Of a DNA stretch of 64,000 nucleotides, positions 46,800 through 56,510 are shown piece after piece. The DNA lies in the NCBI GenBank assembly GCA_028752905.1, contig JAQNBH010000014.1:16785250-16849249 (forward strand). Reading direction: 5' to 3'. This stretch comes from Cladorhizidae sp. MBARI D1340-BT2. Taxonomy: Eukaryota > Porifera > Demospongiae > Poecilosclerida > Cladorhizidae. The notes under the pieces are model-generated. The model worked only from the letters and a program-made list of their open reading frames with translations. It was not told the DNA's origin and made no database searches. The position numbers and the translations under genes are program-made. The first letter of the stretch is position 1. Every line of letters begins with the position of its first letter.

Positions 46800-49700
46800 G
46801 ATGCTCTTGCTTTCATCAGCAATATGAGATGGAGGCTAGATGCTCTCACCTTCATCAGCAATAATGAGATGAAGGCTAGATGCTCACGCCTTCATCAGCA
46901 ATAATGAGATGAAGGCTAGATGCTCTCACCTTCATCAGCAATAATGAGAAGAAGGCTAGATGCTCTCACCTTCATCAGGAATAATGAGATGAAGGCTAGA
47001 TGCTCTCACCCTCATCAGCAATAATGAGATGAAGACTAGATGCTCTCTCCTTCAGCAATAATGAGATAAAGGCTAGATGCTCACGCCTTCATCAGCAATA
47101 ATGAGATGAAGACTAGATGCTCTCACCTTCATCAGCAATAATGAGATGAAAGCTAGATGCTCTCACCTTCATCAGCAATAATGAGATGAAGGCTAGATGC
47201 TCTAACCTTCATCAGAAATAATGGGATGAAGACTAGATGCTCTTGCCTTCATCAGCAATAATGAGATGAAGGCTAGATGCTCTCACCTTCATCAGCAATA
47301 ATGAGATGAAGACTAGATGCTCTCACCTTCATCAGCAATAATGAGATGAAGGCTAGATGCTCTCACCTTCATCAGCAATAATGAGATGAAGGCTAGATGC
47401 TCTCACCTTCATCAGCAATAATGAGATGAAGGCTAGATGCTCTCACCTTCATCAGCAATAATGAGATAAAGGCTAGATGCTCTCACCTTCATCAGCAATA
47501 ATGAGATGAAGACTAGATGCTCTCACCTTCATCAGCAATAATGAGATGAAGACTAGATGCTCTCACCTTCATCAGCAATAATGAGATGAAGACTAGATGC
47601 TCTCTCCTTCATCAGCAATAATGAGATGAAGGCTAGATGCTCTCACCTTCATCAGCAATAATGAGATGAAGACTAGATGCTCTCTCCTTCATCAGCAATG
47701 AGATGAAGGCTAGATGCTCACGCCTACATCAGCAATAATGAGATGAAGGCTAGATGCTCTCACCTTCATCAGCAATAATGAGATGAAGGCTAGATGCTCT
47801 CACCTTCATCAGCAATAATGAGATGAAGGCTAGATGCTCTCACTTTCATCAGTAATAATGAGATGAAGGCTAGATGCTCTCACCTTCATCAGCAATAATG
47901 AGATGAAGGCTAGATGCTCTCACCTTCATCAGCAATAATGAGATGAAGACTAGATACTCTCTCCTTCATCAATAATGAGATGAAGGCTAGATGCTCACGC
48001 CTTCATCAGATGAAGACTAGATGCTCTCACCTTCATCAGCAATAATGAGATGAAGACTAGATACTCTCTCCTTCAGCAATAATGAGATAAAGGCTAGATG
48101 CTCACGCCTTCATCAGCAATAATGAGATGAAGACTAGATGCTCTCACCTTCATCAGCAATAATAAGATGAAGGCTAGATGCTCTCTCCTTCAGCAATAAT
48201 GAGATAAACGCTAGATGCTCACGCCTTCATCAGCAATAATGAGATGAAGACTAGATGCTCTTACCTTCATCAGGAATAATGAGATGAAGGCTAAATGCTC
48301 TCACCTTCATCAGCAATAATGAGATGAAGGCTAGATGCTCACGTCTTCATCAGCAATAATGAGATGAAGACTAGATACTCTCACCTTCATCAGCAATAAT
48401 GAGATGAAGGCTAGATGCTCTCACCTTCATCAGCAATAATGAGATGAAGGCTAGATGCTCTCACCTTCATCAGCAATAATGAGATGAAGGCTAGATGCTC
48501 TCACCTTCATCAGCAATAATGAGATGAAGACTAGATACTCACGCCTTCATCAGCAATAATGAGATGAAGACTAGATGCTCTCACCTTCATCAGCAATAAT
48601 GAGATGAAGGCTAGATGCTCTCACCTTCATCAGCAATAATGAGATGAAGGCTAGATGCTCTTGCTTTCATCAGCAATATGAGATGGAGGCTAGATGCTGT
48701 CACCTTCATCAGCAATAATGAGATGAAGGCTAGATGCTCTCACCTTCATCAGCAATAATGAGATGAAGGCTAGATGCTCTTGCTTTCATCAGCAATATGA
48801 GATGGAGGCTAGATGCTCTCACCTTCATCAGCAATAATGAGATGAAGGCTAGATGCTCACGCCTTCATCAGCAATAATGAGATGAAGACTAGATGCTCTT
48901 ACCTTCATCAGCAATAATGAGATGAAGGCTAGATGCTCTTGCTTTCATCAGCAATATGAGATGGAGGCTAGATGCTCTCACCTTCATCAGCAATAATGAG
49001 ATGAAGGCTAGATGCTCACGCCTTCATCAGCAATAATGAGATGAAGGCTAGATGCTCTCACCTTCATCAGCAATAATGAGAAGAAGGCTAGATGCTCTCA
49101 CCTTCATCAGGAATAATGAGATGAAGGCTAGATGCTCTCACCCTCATCAGCAATAATGAGATGAAGACTAGATGCTCTCTCCTTCAGCAATAATGAGATA
49201 AAGGCTAGATGCTCACGCCTTCATCAGCAATAATGAGATGAAGACTAGATGCTCTCACCTTCATCAGCAATAATGAGATGAAAGCTAGATGCTCTCACCT
49301 TCATCAGCAATAATGAGATGAAGGCTAGATGCTCTAACCTTCATCAGAAATAATGGGATGAAGACTAGATGCTCTTGCCTTCATCAGCAATAATGAGATG
49401 AAGGCTAGATGCTCTCACCTTCATCAGCAATAATGAGATGAAGACTAGATGCTCTCACCTTCATCAGCAATAATGAGATGAAGGCTAGATGCTCTCACCT
49501 TCATCAGCAATAATGAGATGAAGGCTAGATGCTCTCACCTTCATCAGCAATAATGAGATGAAGGCTAGATGCTCTCACCTTCATCAGCAATAATGAGATA
49601 AAGGCTAGATGCTCTCACCTTCATCAGCAATAATGAGATGAAGACTAGATGCTCTCACCTTCATCAGCAATAATGAGATGAAGACTAGATGCTCTCACCT

Positions 49701-51064
49701 TCATCAGCAATAATGAGATGAAGACTAGATGCTCTCTCCTTCATCAGCAATAATGAGATGAAGGCTAGATGCTCTCACCTTCATCAGCAATAATGAGATG
49801 AAGACTAGATGCTCTCTCCTTCATCAGCAATGAGATGAAGGCTAGATGCTCACGCCTACATCAGCAATAATGAGATGAAGGCTAGATGCTCTCACCTTCA
49901 TCAGCAATAATGAGATGAAGGCTAGATGCTCTCACCTTCATCAGCAATAATGAGATGAAGGCTAGATGCTCTCACTTTCATCAGTAATAATGAGATGAAG
50001 GCTAGATGCTCTCACCTTCATCAGCAATAATGAGATGAAGGCTAGATGCTCTCACCTTCATCAGCAATAATGAGATGAAGACTAGATACTCTCTCCTTCA
50101 TCAATAATGAGATGAAGGCTAGATGCTCACGCCTTCATCAGATGAAGACTAGATGCTCTCACCTTCATCAGCAATAATGAGATGAAGACTAGATACTCTC
50201 TCCTTCAGCAATAATGAGATAAAGGCTAGATGCTCACGCCTTCATCAGCAATAATGAGATGAAGACTAGATGCTCTCACCTTCATCAGCAATAATAAGAT
50301 GAAGGCTAGATGCTCTCTCCTTCAGCAATAATGAGATAAACGCTAGATGCTCACGCCTTCATCAGCAATAATGAGATGAAGACTAGATGCTCTTACCTTC
50401 ATCAGGAATAATGAGATGAAGGCTAAATGCTCTCACCTTCATCAGCAATAATGAGATGAAGGCTAGATGCTCACGTCTTCATCAGCAATAATGAGATGAA
50501 GACTAGATACTCTCACCTTCATCAGCAATAATGAGATGAAGGCTAGATGCTCTCACCTTCATCAGCAATAATGAGATGAAGGCTAGATGCTCTCACCTTC
50601 ATCAGCAATAATGAGATGAAGGCTAGATGCTCTCACCTTCATCAGCAATAATGAGATGAAGACTAGATACTCACGCCTTCATCAGCAATAATGAGATGAA
50701 GACTAGATGCTCTCACCTTCATCAGCAATAATGAGATGAAGGCTAGATGCTCTCACCTTCATCAGCAATAATGAGATGAAGGCTAGATGCTCTTGCTTTC
50801 ATCAGCAATATGAGATGGAGGCTAGATGCTGTCACCTTCATCAGCAATAATGAGATGAAGGCTAGATGCTCTCACCTTCATCAGCAATAATGAGATGAAG
50901 GCTAGATGCTCTTGCTTTCATCAGCAATATGAGATGGAGGCTAGATGCTCTCACCTTCATCAGCAATAATGAGATGAAGGCTAGATGCTCACGCCTTCAT
51001 CAGCAATAATGAGATGAAGACTAGATGCTCTTACCTTCATCAGCAATAATGAGATGAAGGCTAG
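46800..51064. repeat. 2,132-bp tandem duplication in the satellite
   Basis: Rare units recur 2,132 bp apart: GAGAAGAAGG (46,949 and 49,081), CATCAGGAATAATG, CACCCTCATCAGC, AATGGGATGAAG, GATAAACGC and GATGCTGTCACC. The copies abut near 48,932. The right copy ends near 51,064. Confidence 0.85.
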
Positions 51065-51771
51065 ATGCTCACGCCTTCATCAGCAATAATGAGATGAAGA
51101 CTAGATGCTCACACCTTCATCAGCAATAATGAGATGAAGGCTAGATGCTCTCACCTTCATCAGCAATAATGAGATGAAGGCTAGATGCTCTCACCTTCAT
51201 AAGCAATAATGAGAAGAAGGCTAGATGCTCTCACCTTCATCAGCAATAATGAGATGAAGGCTAGATGCTCACCTTCATCAGCAATAATGAGATGAAGACT
51301 AGATCTCTCACCTTCATCAGCAATAATGAGATGAAGGCTAGATGCTCTTGCTTTCATCAGCAATATGAGATGGAGGCTAGATGCTCTCTCCTTCAGCAAT
51401 AATGAGATAAAGGCTAGATGCTCACGCCTTCATCAGCAATAATGAGATGAAGACTAGATGCTCTTACCTTCATCAGCAATAATGAGATGAAGGCTAAATG
51501 CTCTCACCTTCATCAGCAATAATGAGATGAAGGCTAGATGCTCTCACCTTCATCAGCAATAATGAGATGAAGACTAGATGCTCTTACCTTCATCAGCAAT
51601 AATGAGATGAAGGATAGATGCTCTCACCTTCATCAGCAATAATGAGATGGAGGCTAGATGCTCTCACCTTCATCAGCAATAATGAGATGAAGGCTAGATG
51701 CTCTCACCTTCATCAGCAATAATGAGATGGCTAGATGCTCTCACCTTCATCAGCAATGAGATGAAGGCTAG

Positions 51772-52318
51772 ATGCTCTCTCCTTCATCAGCAATAATGAG
51801 ACGAAGGCTAGATGCTCTTGCTGTCATCAGCAATATGAGATGGAGGCTAGATGCTCTCACCTTCATCAGCAATAATGAGACGAAGGCTAGATGCTCTTGC
51901 TGTCATCAGCAATATGAGATGGAGTCTAGATGCTCTCACCTTCATCAGCAATAATGAGATGGCTAGATGCTCTCACCTTCATCAGCAATAATGAGATAAA
52001 GGCTAGATGCTCTTGCCTTCATCAGCAAAAATGAGATGAAGACTAGATGCTCTCACCTTCATTAGCAATAATGAGATGAAGGCTAGATGCTCTTGCCTTC
52101 ATCAGCAATGAGATGAAGGCTAGATGCTCTCTCCTTCATCAGCAATAATGAGACGAAGGCTAGATGCTCTTGCTGTCATCAGCAATATGAGATGGAGGCT
52201 AGATGCTCTCACCTTCATCAGCAATAATGAGACGAAGGCTAGATGCTCTTGCTGTCATCAGCAATATGAGATGGAGGCTAGATGCTCTCACCTTCATCAG
52301 CAATAATGAGATGGCTAG
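51772..52318. repeat. Distal composite module of the satellite, duplicated at 352 bp
   Basis: This four-monomer module is the one with GACGAAGG and CTCTTGCTGTCATC, and it is also seen at 5,372, 11,207, 28,971, 30,946, 33,076, 36,360, 37,863 and 40,447. It appears here twice, at 51,772 and 52,124, shortly before the array's right end. Mixed 38-40-bp unit lengths keep one frame open for 60 codons across it, but the peptide is only a translation of the repeat. Its spacing is a useful map of the block duplications. Confidence 0.75.
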
Positions 52319-52589
52319 ATGCTCTCACCTTCATCAGCAATAATGAGATGAAGGCTAGATGCTCTTGCCTTCATCAGCAAAAATGAGATGAAGACTAGAT
52401 GCTCTCACCTTCATCAGCAATAATGAGATGAAGGCTAGATGCTCTTGCCATTATCAGCAATAATGAGATGAAGGCTAGATGCTCTCACCTTCATCAGCAA
52501 TAATGAGATGAAGGCTAGATGCTCTTGCCTTCATCAGCAATAATGAGATGAAGGCTAGATGCTCTTGCCTTCATCAGCAATAATGAGAT

Positions 52590-52704
52590 TGATGTATCTA
52601 GCTAAAATATTGAGTAACCATTTCATCCTCGAGAAAGTCATTGTAATATTATTTTTATCAAAAAATCCCCCCTCCCTCCCTCCCCTCTTACCCCCTTATT
52701 CCAG
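52590..52704 (+). other. Array edge and candidate 3' splice site
   Basis: Single-copy AT-rich DNA follows the last satellite monomer. It ends in a long pyrimidine-rich stretch (about 52,666-52,700) and the acceptor TTATTCCAG at 52,696-52,704. This is a convincing + strand 3' splice site for the exon that follows. If it is used, the adjacent intron runs leftward into the satellite. Confidence 0.55.
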
Positions 52705-52806
52705 GTGATCTTGATCACGGTTCACGTGGGAAACTTTGTCAGTGGGCGTGACCACATCGACTACAGAGAAAACGCTCGCAACGAGTACGACATGAAGAGA
52801 TGCTGA
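52705..52806 (+). CDS. Candidate terminal coding exon, protein unrecognised
   Basis: An open frame begins directly after the acceptor in phase 0 and runs 33 codons to TGA at 52,804-52,806. It starts with a hydrophobic stretch (VILITVHVGNFV) and then turns polar and charged (GRDHIDYRENARNEYDMKRC). That could be the end of a transmembrane or buried strand followed by a short tail. The exon is GC-richer than its surroundings and favours C or G at third positions, unlike the flanking DNA. Of the other two phases, one stops at once and the other after 14 codons. No AATAAA is visible within the next 200 bp. I do not recognise the family. Upstream exons must lie left of the satellite, beyond this window. 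Confidence 0.5.
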   Translation: MILITVHVGNFVSGRDHIDYRENARNEYDMKRC

Positions 52807-53069
52807 GCTCCACCCACCCCATGCCCCTGCCAAATTAATTATAATTATCAGAACATCATAATGTGCATGATTCATGCATGTATGCCTATACATACACGTG
52901 TGAAATAGTGGATGTGGTTTAACAGTGTGTGTTTGTATATTTTTTAAAAATAATTTATTATTATTTTCAGTACTGCTGCATTTTGTTTCATTATTGATCA
53001 CCAGATGGTTATATTCGAGGGGGGGGGGGGGAAGTTGACCTGAGTTTTGGTCATTTGATTGTCAAGGTG
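52807..53069. other. Probable 3' untranslated or intergenic DNA with a G13 run
   Basis: This AT-rich stretch contains ATGCATGTATGC-like alternating purine-pyrimidine words and an uninterrupted run of 13 G at 53,019-53,031. No coding signal is seen. The G run could form unusual structure or be a length artefact of sequencing. Confidence 0.6.
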
Positions 53070-53174
53070 ATGGCTGATGTGGGACAGCTGCTCCCCTTGG
53101 CAGTGGTAGCGGAGGGGAGTGGAGGAGGAGCCTTTCTGAGGGTGATGTGGACAGCAGAACTGGGACGTGAGTGA
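53070..53174 (+). CDS. Weak candidate first coding exon
   Basis: An ATG with good context (G at -3, GCT following) opens a 34-codon frame starting MADVGQLLPLAVVAEG, ending at TGA 53,172-53,174. A strong donor-like GTGAGT starts at 53,167, after the first base of codon 33. The stretch is GC-rich against its flanks. If the donor is used, the exon ends in phase 1 at 53,166. The downstream exon at 57,026 begins with two bases that complete a codon, so the two are phase-compatible, which happens by chance one time in three. The opposite strand is also open here, so strand is uncertain. No family recognised. Confidence 0.2.
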   Translation: MADVGQLLPLAVVAEGSGGGAFLRVMWTAELGRE

Positions 53175-53812
53175 GTGGAAAACTCCCCTTCCTGTGAAAA
53201 ACATGCATGTGAATTCCATGGGCAGAGTTGGGGGAGGGAAGGGATGACGAGCATGACACAATATCAGTCCTAGGGTTACTCCCAAAATCATGATGGATTA
53301 ACGATAAGTATTTAGTTTAAAGTTCCCATTACAATTTCTATGCCATTGTAAAATTATCAACCAGCTTCAATGGGCAATGCCCACGAGGCATAGCCCGGCA
53401 CCAGCCATGAGGCATTCCATTGCTGCCCGGCACCAGTGTGTGGCTAGGGCTAGAGCTGAGTGGGTTATGAGGTAGTCTCTGCTTTTATCTGCGATGACTA
53501 CATTTTTCTACCAGAATACAACATTTCATCTTTCAGTCATTCTACGAAGATAATTTACTTTTGGGTGCATGACATAAGGGCCCCAAACCAGGTCCCAAAC
53601 CTACCTGGGGTAAAGAGTTGACAAATGTTATGTGTGGCGTGTGGTAGACCAAAAGTATCAGTTTGGTATATATGATTTGGAATGATGGTTTTAACCTTCG
53701 GCAACGGGTTGGCTCCGGGGGACGTTTCGAGGTAGGTGACCCACTCTCCCAAAGACACCGAGTCTACAAGCCACACGGACACAACATATTGGGGACCTAT
53801 GTATTTTAAAAT
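53175..53812. other. Single-copy spacer, nothing firm
   Basis: I see no supported gene. There is a pair of GCCCGGCACCAG words 42 bp apart (53,392 and 53,434) and a small inverted repeat, GGGCAATGCCC. An open - strand frame at 53,555-53,839 has no splice or family support. Confidence 0.5.
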
Positions 53813-53848
53813 GGCAGACACGAGATATCTGGCAGACACGAGATATCT
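53813..53848. repeat. Exact 18-bp tandem duplication
   Basis: The 18 bp starting GGCAGACACGAG and ending ATATCT are present twice in a row (53,813-53,830 and 53,831-53,848). They sit at the left edge of interspersed-repeat copy A and could be a local slippage or a mark of insertion. Confidence 0.85.
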
Positions 53849-54064
53849 GGGCCAAATCTCACTTTGACAGCTTCTTAGGATCCCTAAATGGTAACTTAAG
53901 ACAATTTTGACCAGAGAAATACTTTAGCATGCCTCAAATCCTTTGCAAGGTGGTAAACCAGCATCATCCGAAAACATTAAAAATGTGAAATTCATCAATA
54001 AGATGTATGTATCCATTCCCCCTCCCACTCACACACATAACTCGCATATAGTATGCCCATTCCA
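53832..54064 (+). mobile_element. Interspersed repeat family, copy A (direct)
   Basis: This copy shares an ordered series of blocks with the segment at 56,262-56,510: AATCTCACTTTGACAGCTTC, TAGGATCCCTAAATGGTAAC, a GCATGCCT block, a TGTGAAATTC block, a stretch of CCCCCTCCCACTCACACACA, and TATGCCCATTC. Spacing is conserved with small indels. The family also occurs inverted at 54,550-54,800 and 57,450-57,665. It has no coding capacity and is about 230-250 bp, so it is a SINE- or MITE-like non-autonomous element. Class cannot be settled because the ends are diverged. Confidence 0.75.
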
Positions 54065-54315
54065 TTCCGTTATATTCCATTTTTAGATATTGATTATTTT
54101 AAAAGGTATAGGGTCCTAGACATGGCTGTGGTAAATTTTTGTTTCATCCTTTTTGGGGTCAATCTACATACAAGTACTTGGGGGTTGGGGGGTGGAAAGA
54201 GAATTGGACCACAACAGCCGGATGACCAATCATTTATACATATATATTTTTTAACAGCATAACCATGAGTATAAATGGTAAAGGGTCATTGGTGGTATAG
54301 TTGGCGCTTCTTTAG

Positions 54316-54454
54316 TATTCAAAAGCAGCTGCAGAAATTTGAGGCTGCTATTAATACACTAGCTAGATTTCTGATGATCGCTGAATCAGCTCAGCTGCTA
54401 GATCTGACGAGCACGAATGTGGTTGACAACTTTTTGCCAACTATCAAGGTTTAA
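54316..54454 (+). CDS. Candidate terminal (or internal) coding exon, helical, unrecognised
   Basis: After the acceptor CTTCTTTAG (AG at 54,314-54,315), one base completes a codon and 45 codons follow to TAA at 54,452-54,454. The reading begins IQKQLQKFEAAINTLARF, followed by LMIAESAQLLDLT and STNVVDNFLPTIK. Spacing of hydrophobic residues is that of amphipathic helices, as in coiled-coil or HEAT-like proteins, but I cannot name a family. AATAAA overlaps the region just after the stop (54,456-54,461), which would suit a very short 3' UTR. Alternatively AAG|GTTTAA at 54,448 could be a weak donor. The exon lies between interspersed copies A and B. Upstream exons in matching phase were not found. 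Confidence 0.45.
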
Positions 54455-54455
54455 A

Positions 54456-54461
54456 AATAAA
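54456..54461 (+). terminator. Possible polyadenylation signal AATAAA
   Basis: Canonical hexamer two bases after the stop of the candidate exon at 54,316-54,454, in an A/T-rich context followed by a T run. It is plausible only if that exon is terminal. Confidence 0.3.
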
Positions 54462-54549
54462 TAATTTTTTTACTGAATTTAAAACCAAATCAAGAAAGAG
54501 ATTAGTCACTGCAATGGAGGTTGGGGGCTTCTGGTAGAAAGTGGACTAA

Positions 54550-54800
54550 TTGTAGGCAAGATGTGTGTGTGTGTGTGTGTGTGGTGGGGTTGGGGGTAGA
54601 TGAAGTATATAGACACAAGAACTTGAAGACAAATTTCACAGTTTTAATATATTTTTGGGGCCTGCTTGTCACGCTCTGAAAGAGCACTAAAAGCGGCCAT
54701 TTAAAATACTAAGAAGCTGCCAAGGTGAGTGAAGTATTTCTTTGTGTGTTTAGGGAGTCCACATCAATCCAATATCGAGAGTGCTCCTGCACTCCCAATA
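54550..54800 (-). mobile_element. Interspersed repeat family, copy B (inverted)
   Basis: Read on the - strand this matches copy A and copy C. The core CCATTTAAAATACTAAGAAG then CTGCCAAGGTGAG (54,698-54,730) is the reverse complement, with changes, of the CTCACTTTGGCAGCTTC block. The TTTCACAGTTTTAAT block (about 54,637) and the (TG)n/GTGGGG stretch replace the CCCACCCACA stretch. The end GAGTGCTCCTGCACTCCC (about 54,779) parallels GAGTGCTATTGCACGCCCC, the reverse complement of copy C's left end, which marks one terminus of the family. Confidence 0.7.
54562..54583. repeat. (TG)11 microsatellite
   Basis: Uninterrupted alternating TG inside interspersed copy B, at the place where copy A has CACACACA on the opposite strand. 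It appears to have expanded from an element-internal dinucleotide stretch. Confidence 0.9.
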
Positions 54801-56014
54801 TGTATAATTATGTACGTATTATAGAAGAGGAAGGAACTGTAATATGTATAATTATGTATGTATTATACAAGGGGATGGAACTGTAATATGTATAATTATG
54901 TATGTATTATACGAGGGGAAGGAACTGTAATATGTATAATTATGTATCTATTACACAAGGGGAACTGTAATATGTATAATTAAGTATAGAAGAGGAAGGA
55001 ACTGTAATATTTATAATTATGTATGTATTACACAAGAGGAAGGAACTGTAATATGTATAATTATGTATGTATTACACAAGAGGAAGGAACTGTAATATGT
55101 ATAATTATGTATGTATTATACGAGGGGAAGGAACTGTAATATGTATAATTATGTATGTATTATACGAGGGGAAGGAACTGTAATATGTATAATTATGTAT
55201 GTATTACACAAGGGGAAGGAACTGTAATATGTATAATTATGTATGTATTACAGGGCAAGGAACTGTAATATGTATAATTATGTATGTATTATACAAGGAG
55301 AAGGAACTGTAATATGTATAATTATGTATGTATTACACAAGGGGAAGGAACTGTAATATGTATAATTATGTATGTATTATACAAGGAGAACTGTAATATG
55401 TATAATTATGTATGTATTACACAAGGGGAAGGAACTGTAATATGTATAATTATGTATGTATTACACAAGGGGAAGGAACTGTAATATGTATAATTATGTA
55501 TGTATTACACAAGAGGAAGGAACTGTAATATGTATAATTATGTATGTATTACACGAGGGCAAGGAACTGTAATATGTATAATTATGTATGTATTATACAA
55601 GGAGAAGGAACTGTAATATGTATAATTATGTATGTATTACACAAGGGGAAGGAACTGTAATATGTATAATTATGTATGTACTATACAAGGGGAAGGAACT
55701 GTAATATGTATAATTATGTATGTATTATACAAGGGGAAGGAACTGTAATATGTATAATTATGTATGTATTACACAAGGAGAAGGAACTGTAATATGTATA
55801 ATTATGTATGTATTATACGAGGGGAAGGAACTGTAATATGTATAATTATGTATGTATTACACAAGGGGAAGGAACTGTAATATGTATAATTATGTATGTA
55901 TTATACGAGGGGAAGGAACTGTAATATGTATAATTATGTATGTATTACACAAGGGGAAGGAACTGTAATATGTATAATTATGTATGTATTACACAAGGGG
56001 AATATGTATTACAT
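54797..56014. repeat. 44-bp AT-rich minisatellite, about 27 copies
   Basis: The unit starts GGAACTGTAATATGTATAAT, continues TATGTATGTATTACACAA and ends GGGGAA. TATACAA/TACACAA, ACGAGG/ACAAGG and short forms lacking part of the GGGGAA block vary between copies. Each unit holds the inverted repeat TGTAATA / TATTACA with a 16-nt loop, plus the inner palindrome ATAATTAT. The array starts directly at the end of interspersed copy B. A 66-codon frame inside is repeat translation only. Confidence 0.95.
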
Positions 56015-56261
56015 AGAAGATCCTTGAAGTCCGTTTTTCCCCCACCCACCCACTTTTTATGGTTTGGTGATCTGCCAGCTTGCTACCTTAGCAAAGGATT
56101 CAAGCCAGTTTGAGTCTTTTTGGTGCTGAGAAATGAGACCACCATTGAGGCAGCTGCCGATGTGAGCTGACATGTTTTGGTTGTTGTTGTTGGGAGGGTT
56201 GCATTTTAAAAAGTGGGTCAAACAAATATAGGGAGCATTTGTTATATATATATATATATAT
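56015..56261. other. Spacer with (TA)n, no supported gene
   Basis: A pyrimidine-rich run (56,034-56,054) precedes CTGCCAG and a 19-codon open stretch ending at TGA near 56,143. This could be an exon start, but no further evidence supports it. The segment ends with about ten TA repeats (56,243-56,262) abutting interspersed copy C, a common target type for element insertion. Confidence 0.5.
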
Positions 56262-56510
56262 AGGGGCGTGCAATAGCACTCATCGGTTTATTATAAAAGT
56301 GGTGGACAAAGGTTGATATCTCAGCTAAAACTCACTTTGGCAGCTTCTTGGGATCCTAAATGGTGACTTGGGCTGATTTTAACCCTAAACACAGTTTAAG
56401 CATGCCTGGAATCTTGCGATGGTAGTGAACTGAAAATGTGAGATTCTGTCTTCAGTGTCTATCTACTTCCCACCCACAAATAACTTGAATACAATATGCC
56501 CATTCATCAT
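56262..56510 (+). mobile_element. Interspersed repeat family, copy C (direct), best-preserved end
   Basis: It begins at the edge of a (TA)n run with GGGGCGTGCAATAGCACTCA, continues with AACTCACTTTGGCAGCTTCT, GGGATCCTAAATGGTGACTT and AAGCATGCCTGGAATC, and ends near CAATATGCCCATTCATCAT. Order and spacing match copy A directly and copies B and D in reverse complement. The left-end word is also present, inverted, at the outer end of copy B, which supports it as a true terminus. No open reading frame is shared among copies. Confidence 0.75.

Larger units (their letters stand above)
1..52589. repeat. Giant satellite array with a ~40-bp hairpin monomer, about 1,300 copies
   Basis: The whole interval is a head-to-tail tandem repeat. 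The commonest monomer is 40 bp: it starts GCTAGATGCTCTCACC, continues TTCATCAGCAATAATG and ends AGATGAAG. Recurrent variants include GACTAG for GGCTAG, CTCACGCC for CTCTCACC, a 39-bp form (CTCTTGCTTTCATC with ATATGAGATGGAG), a 37-bp form (CTCTCTCCTTCAGC with GAGATAAAG) and a short form lacking the loop. Nothing else interrupts the repeat. Every monomer contains TAG, TAA and TGA, and 40 is not a multiple of three, so long reading frames are impossible. Each monomer has an internal inverted repeat, CTTCATC/GATGAAG. The array runs off the left edge; on the right it ends abruptly in a truncated unit followed by GATGTATCTAGCT and single-copy DNA. A centromeric, heterochromatic or intronic role cannot be decided from sequence alone. 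Confidence 0.99.

Noticed and set aside
51181..51399. 72-codon - strand ORF
   Set aside because: It is a translation of satellite monomers with small deletions.
5372..52306. Ten 60-codon + strand ORFs in the satellite as genes
   Set aside because: They are the same monomer combination copied by block duplication, with no start context, splice signals or codon bias distinct from the repeat.
1..52589. CRISPR array
   Set aside because: Repeats are directly adjacent with no unique spacers, and the context is eukaryotic.
52696..53291. - strand ORFs of 97-101 codons
   Set aside because: Low-complexity composition from repeated AT- and G-rich runs, no splice support, and overlap with the better + strand exon.
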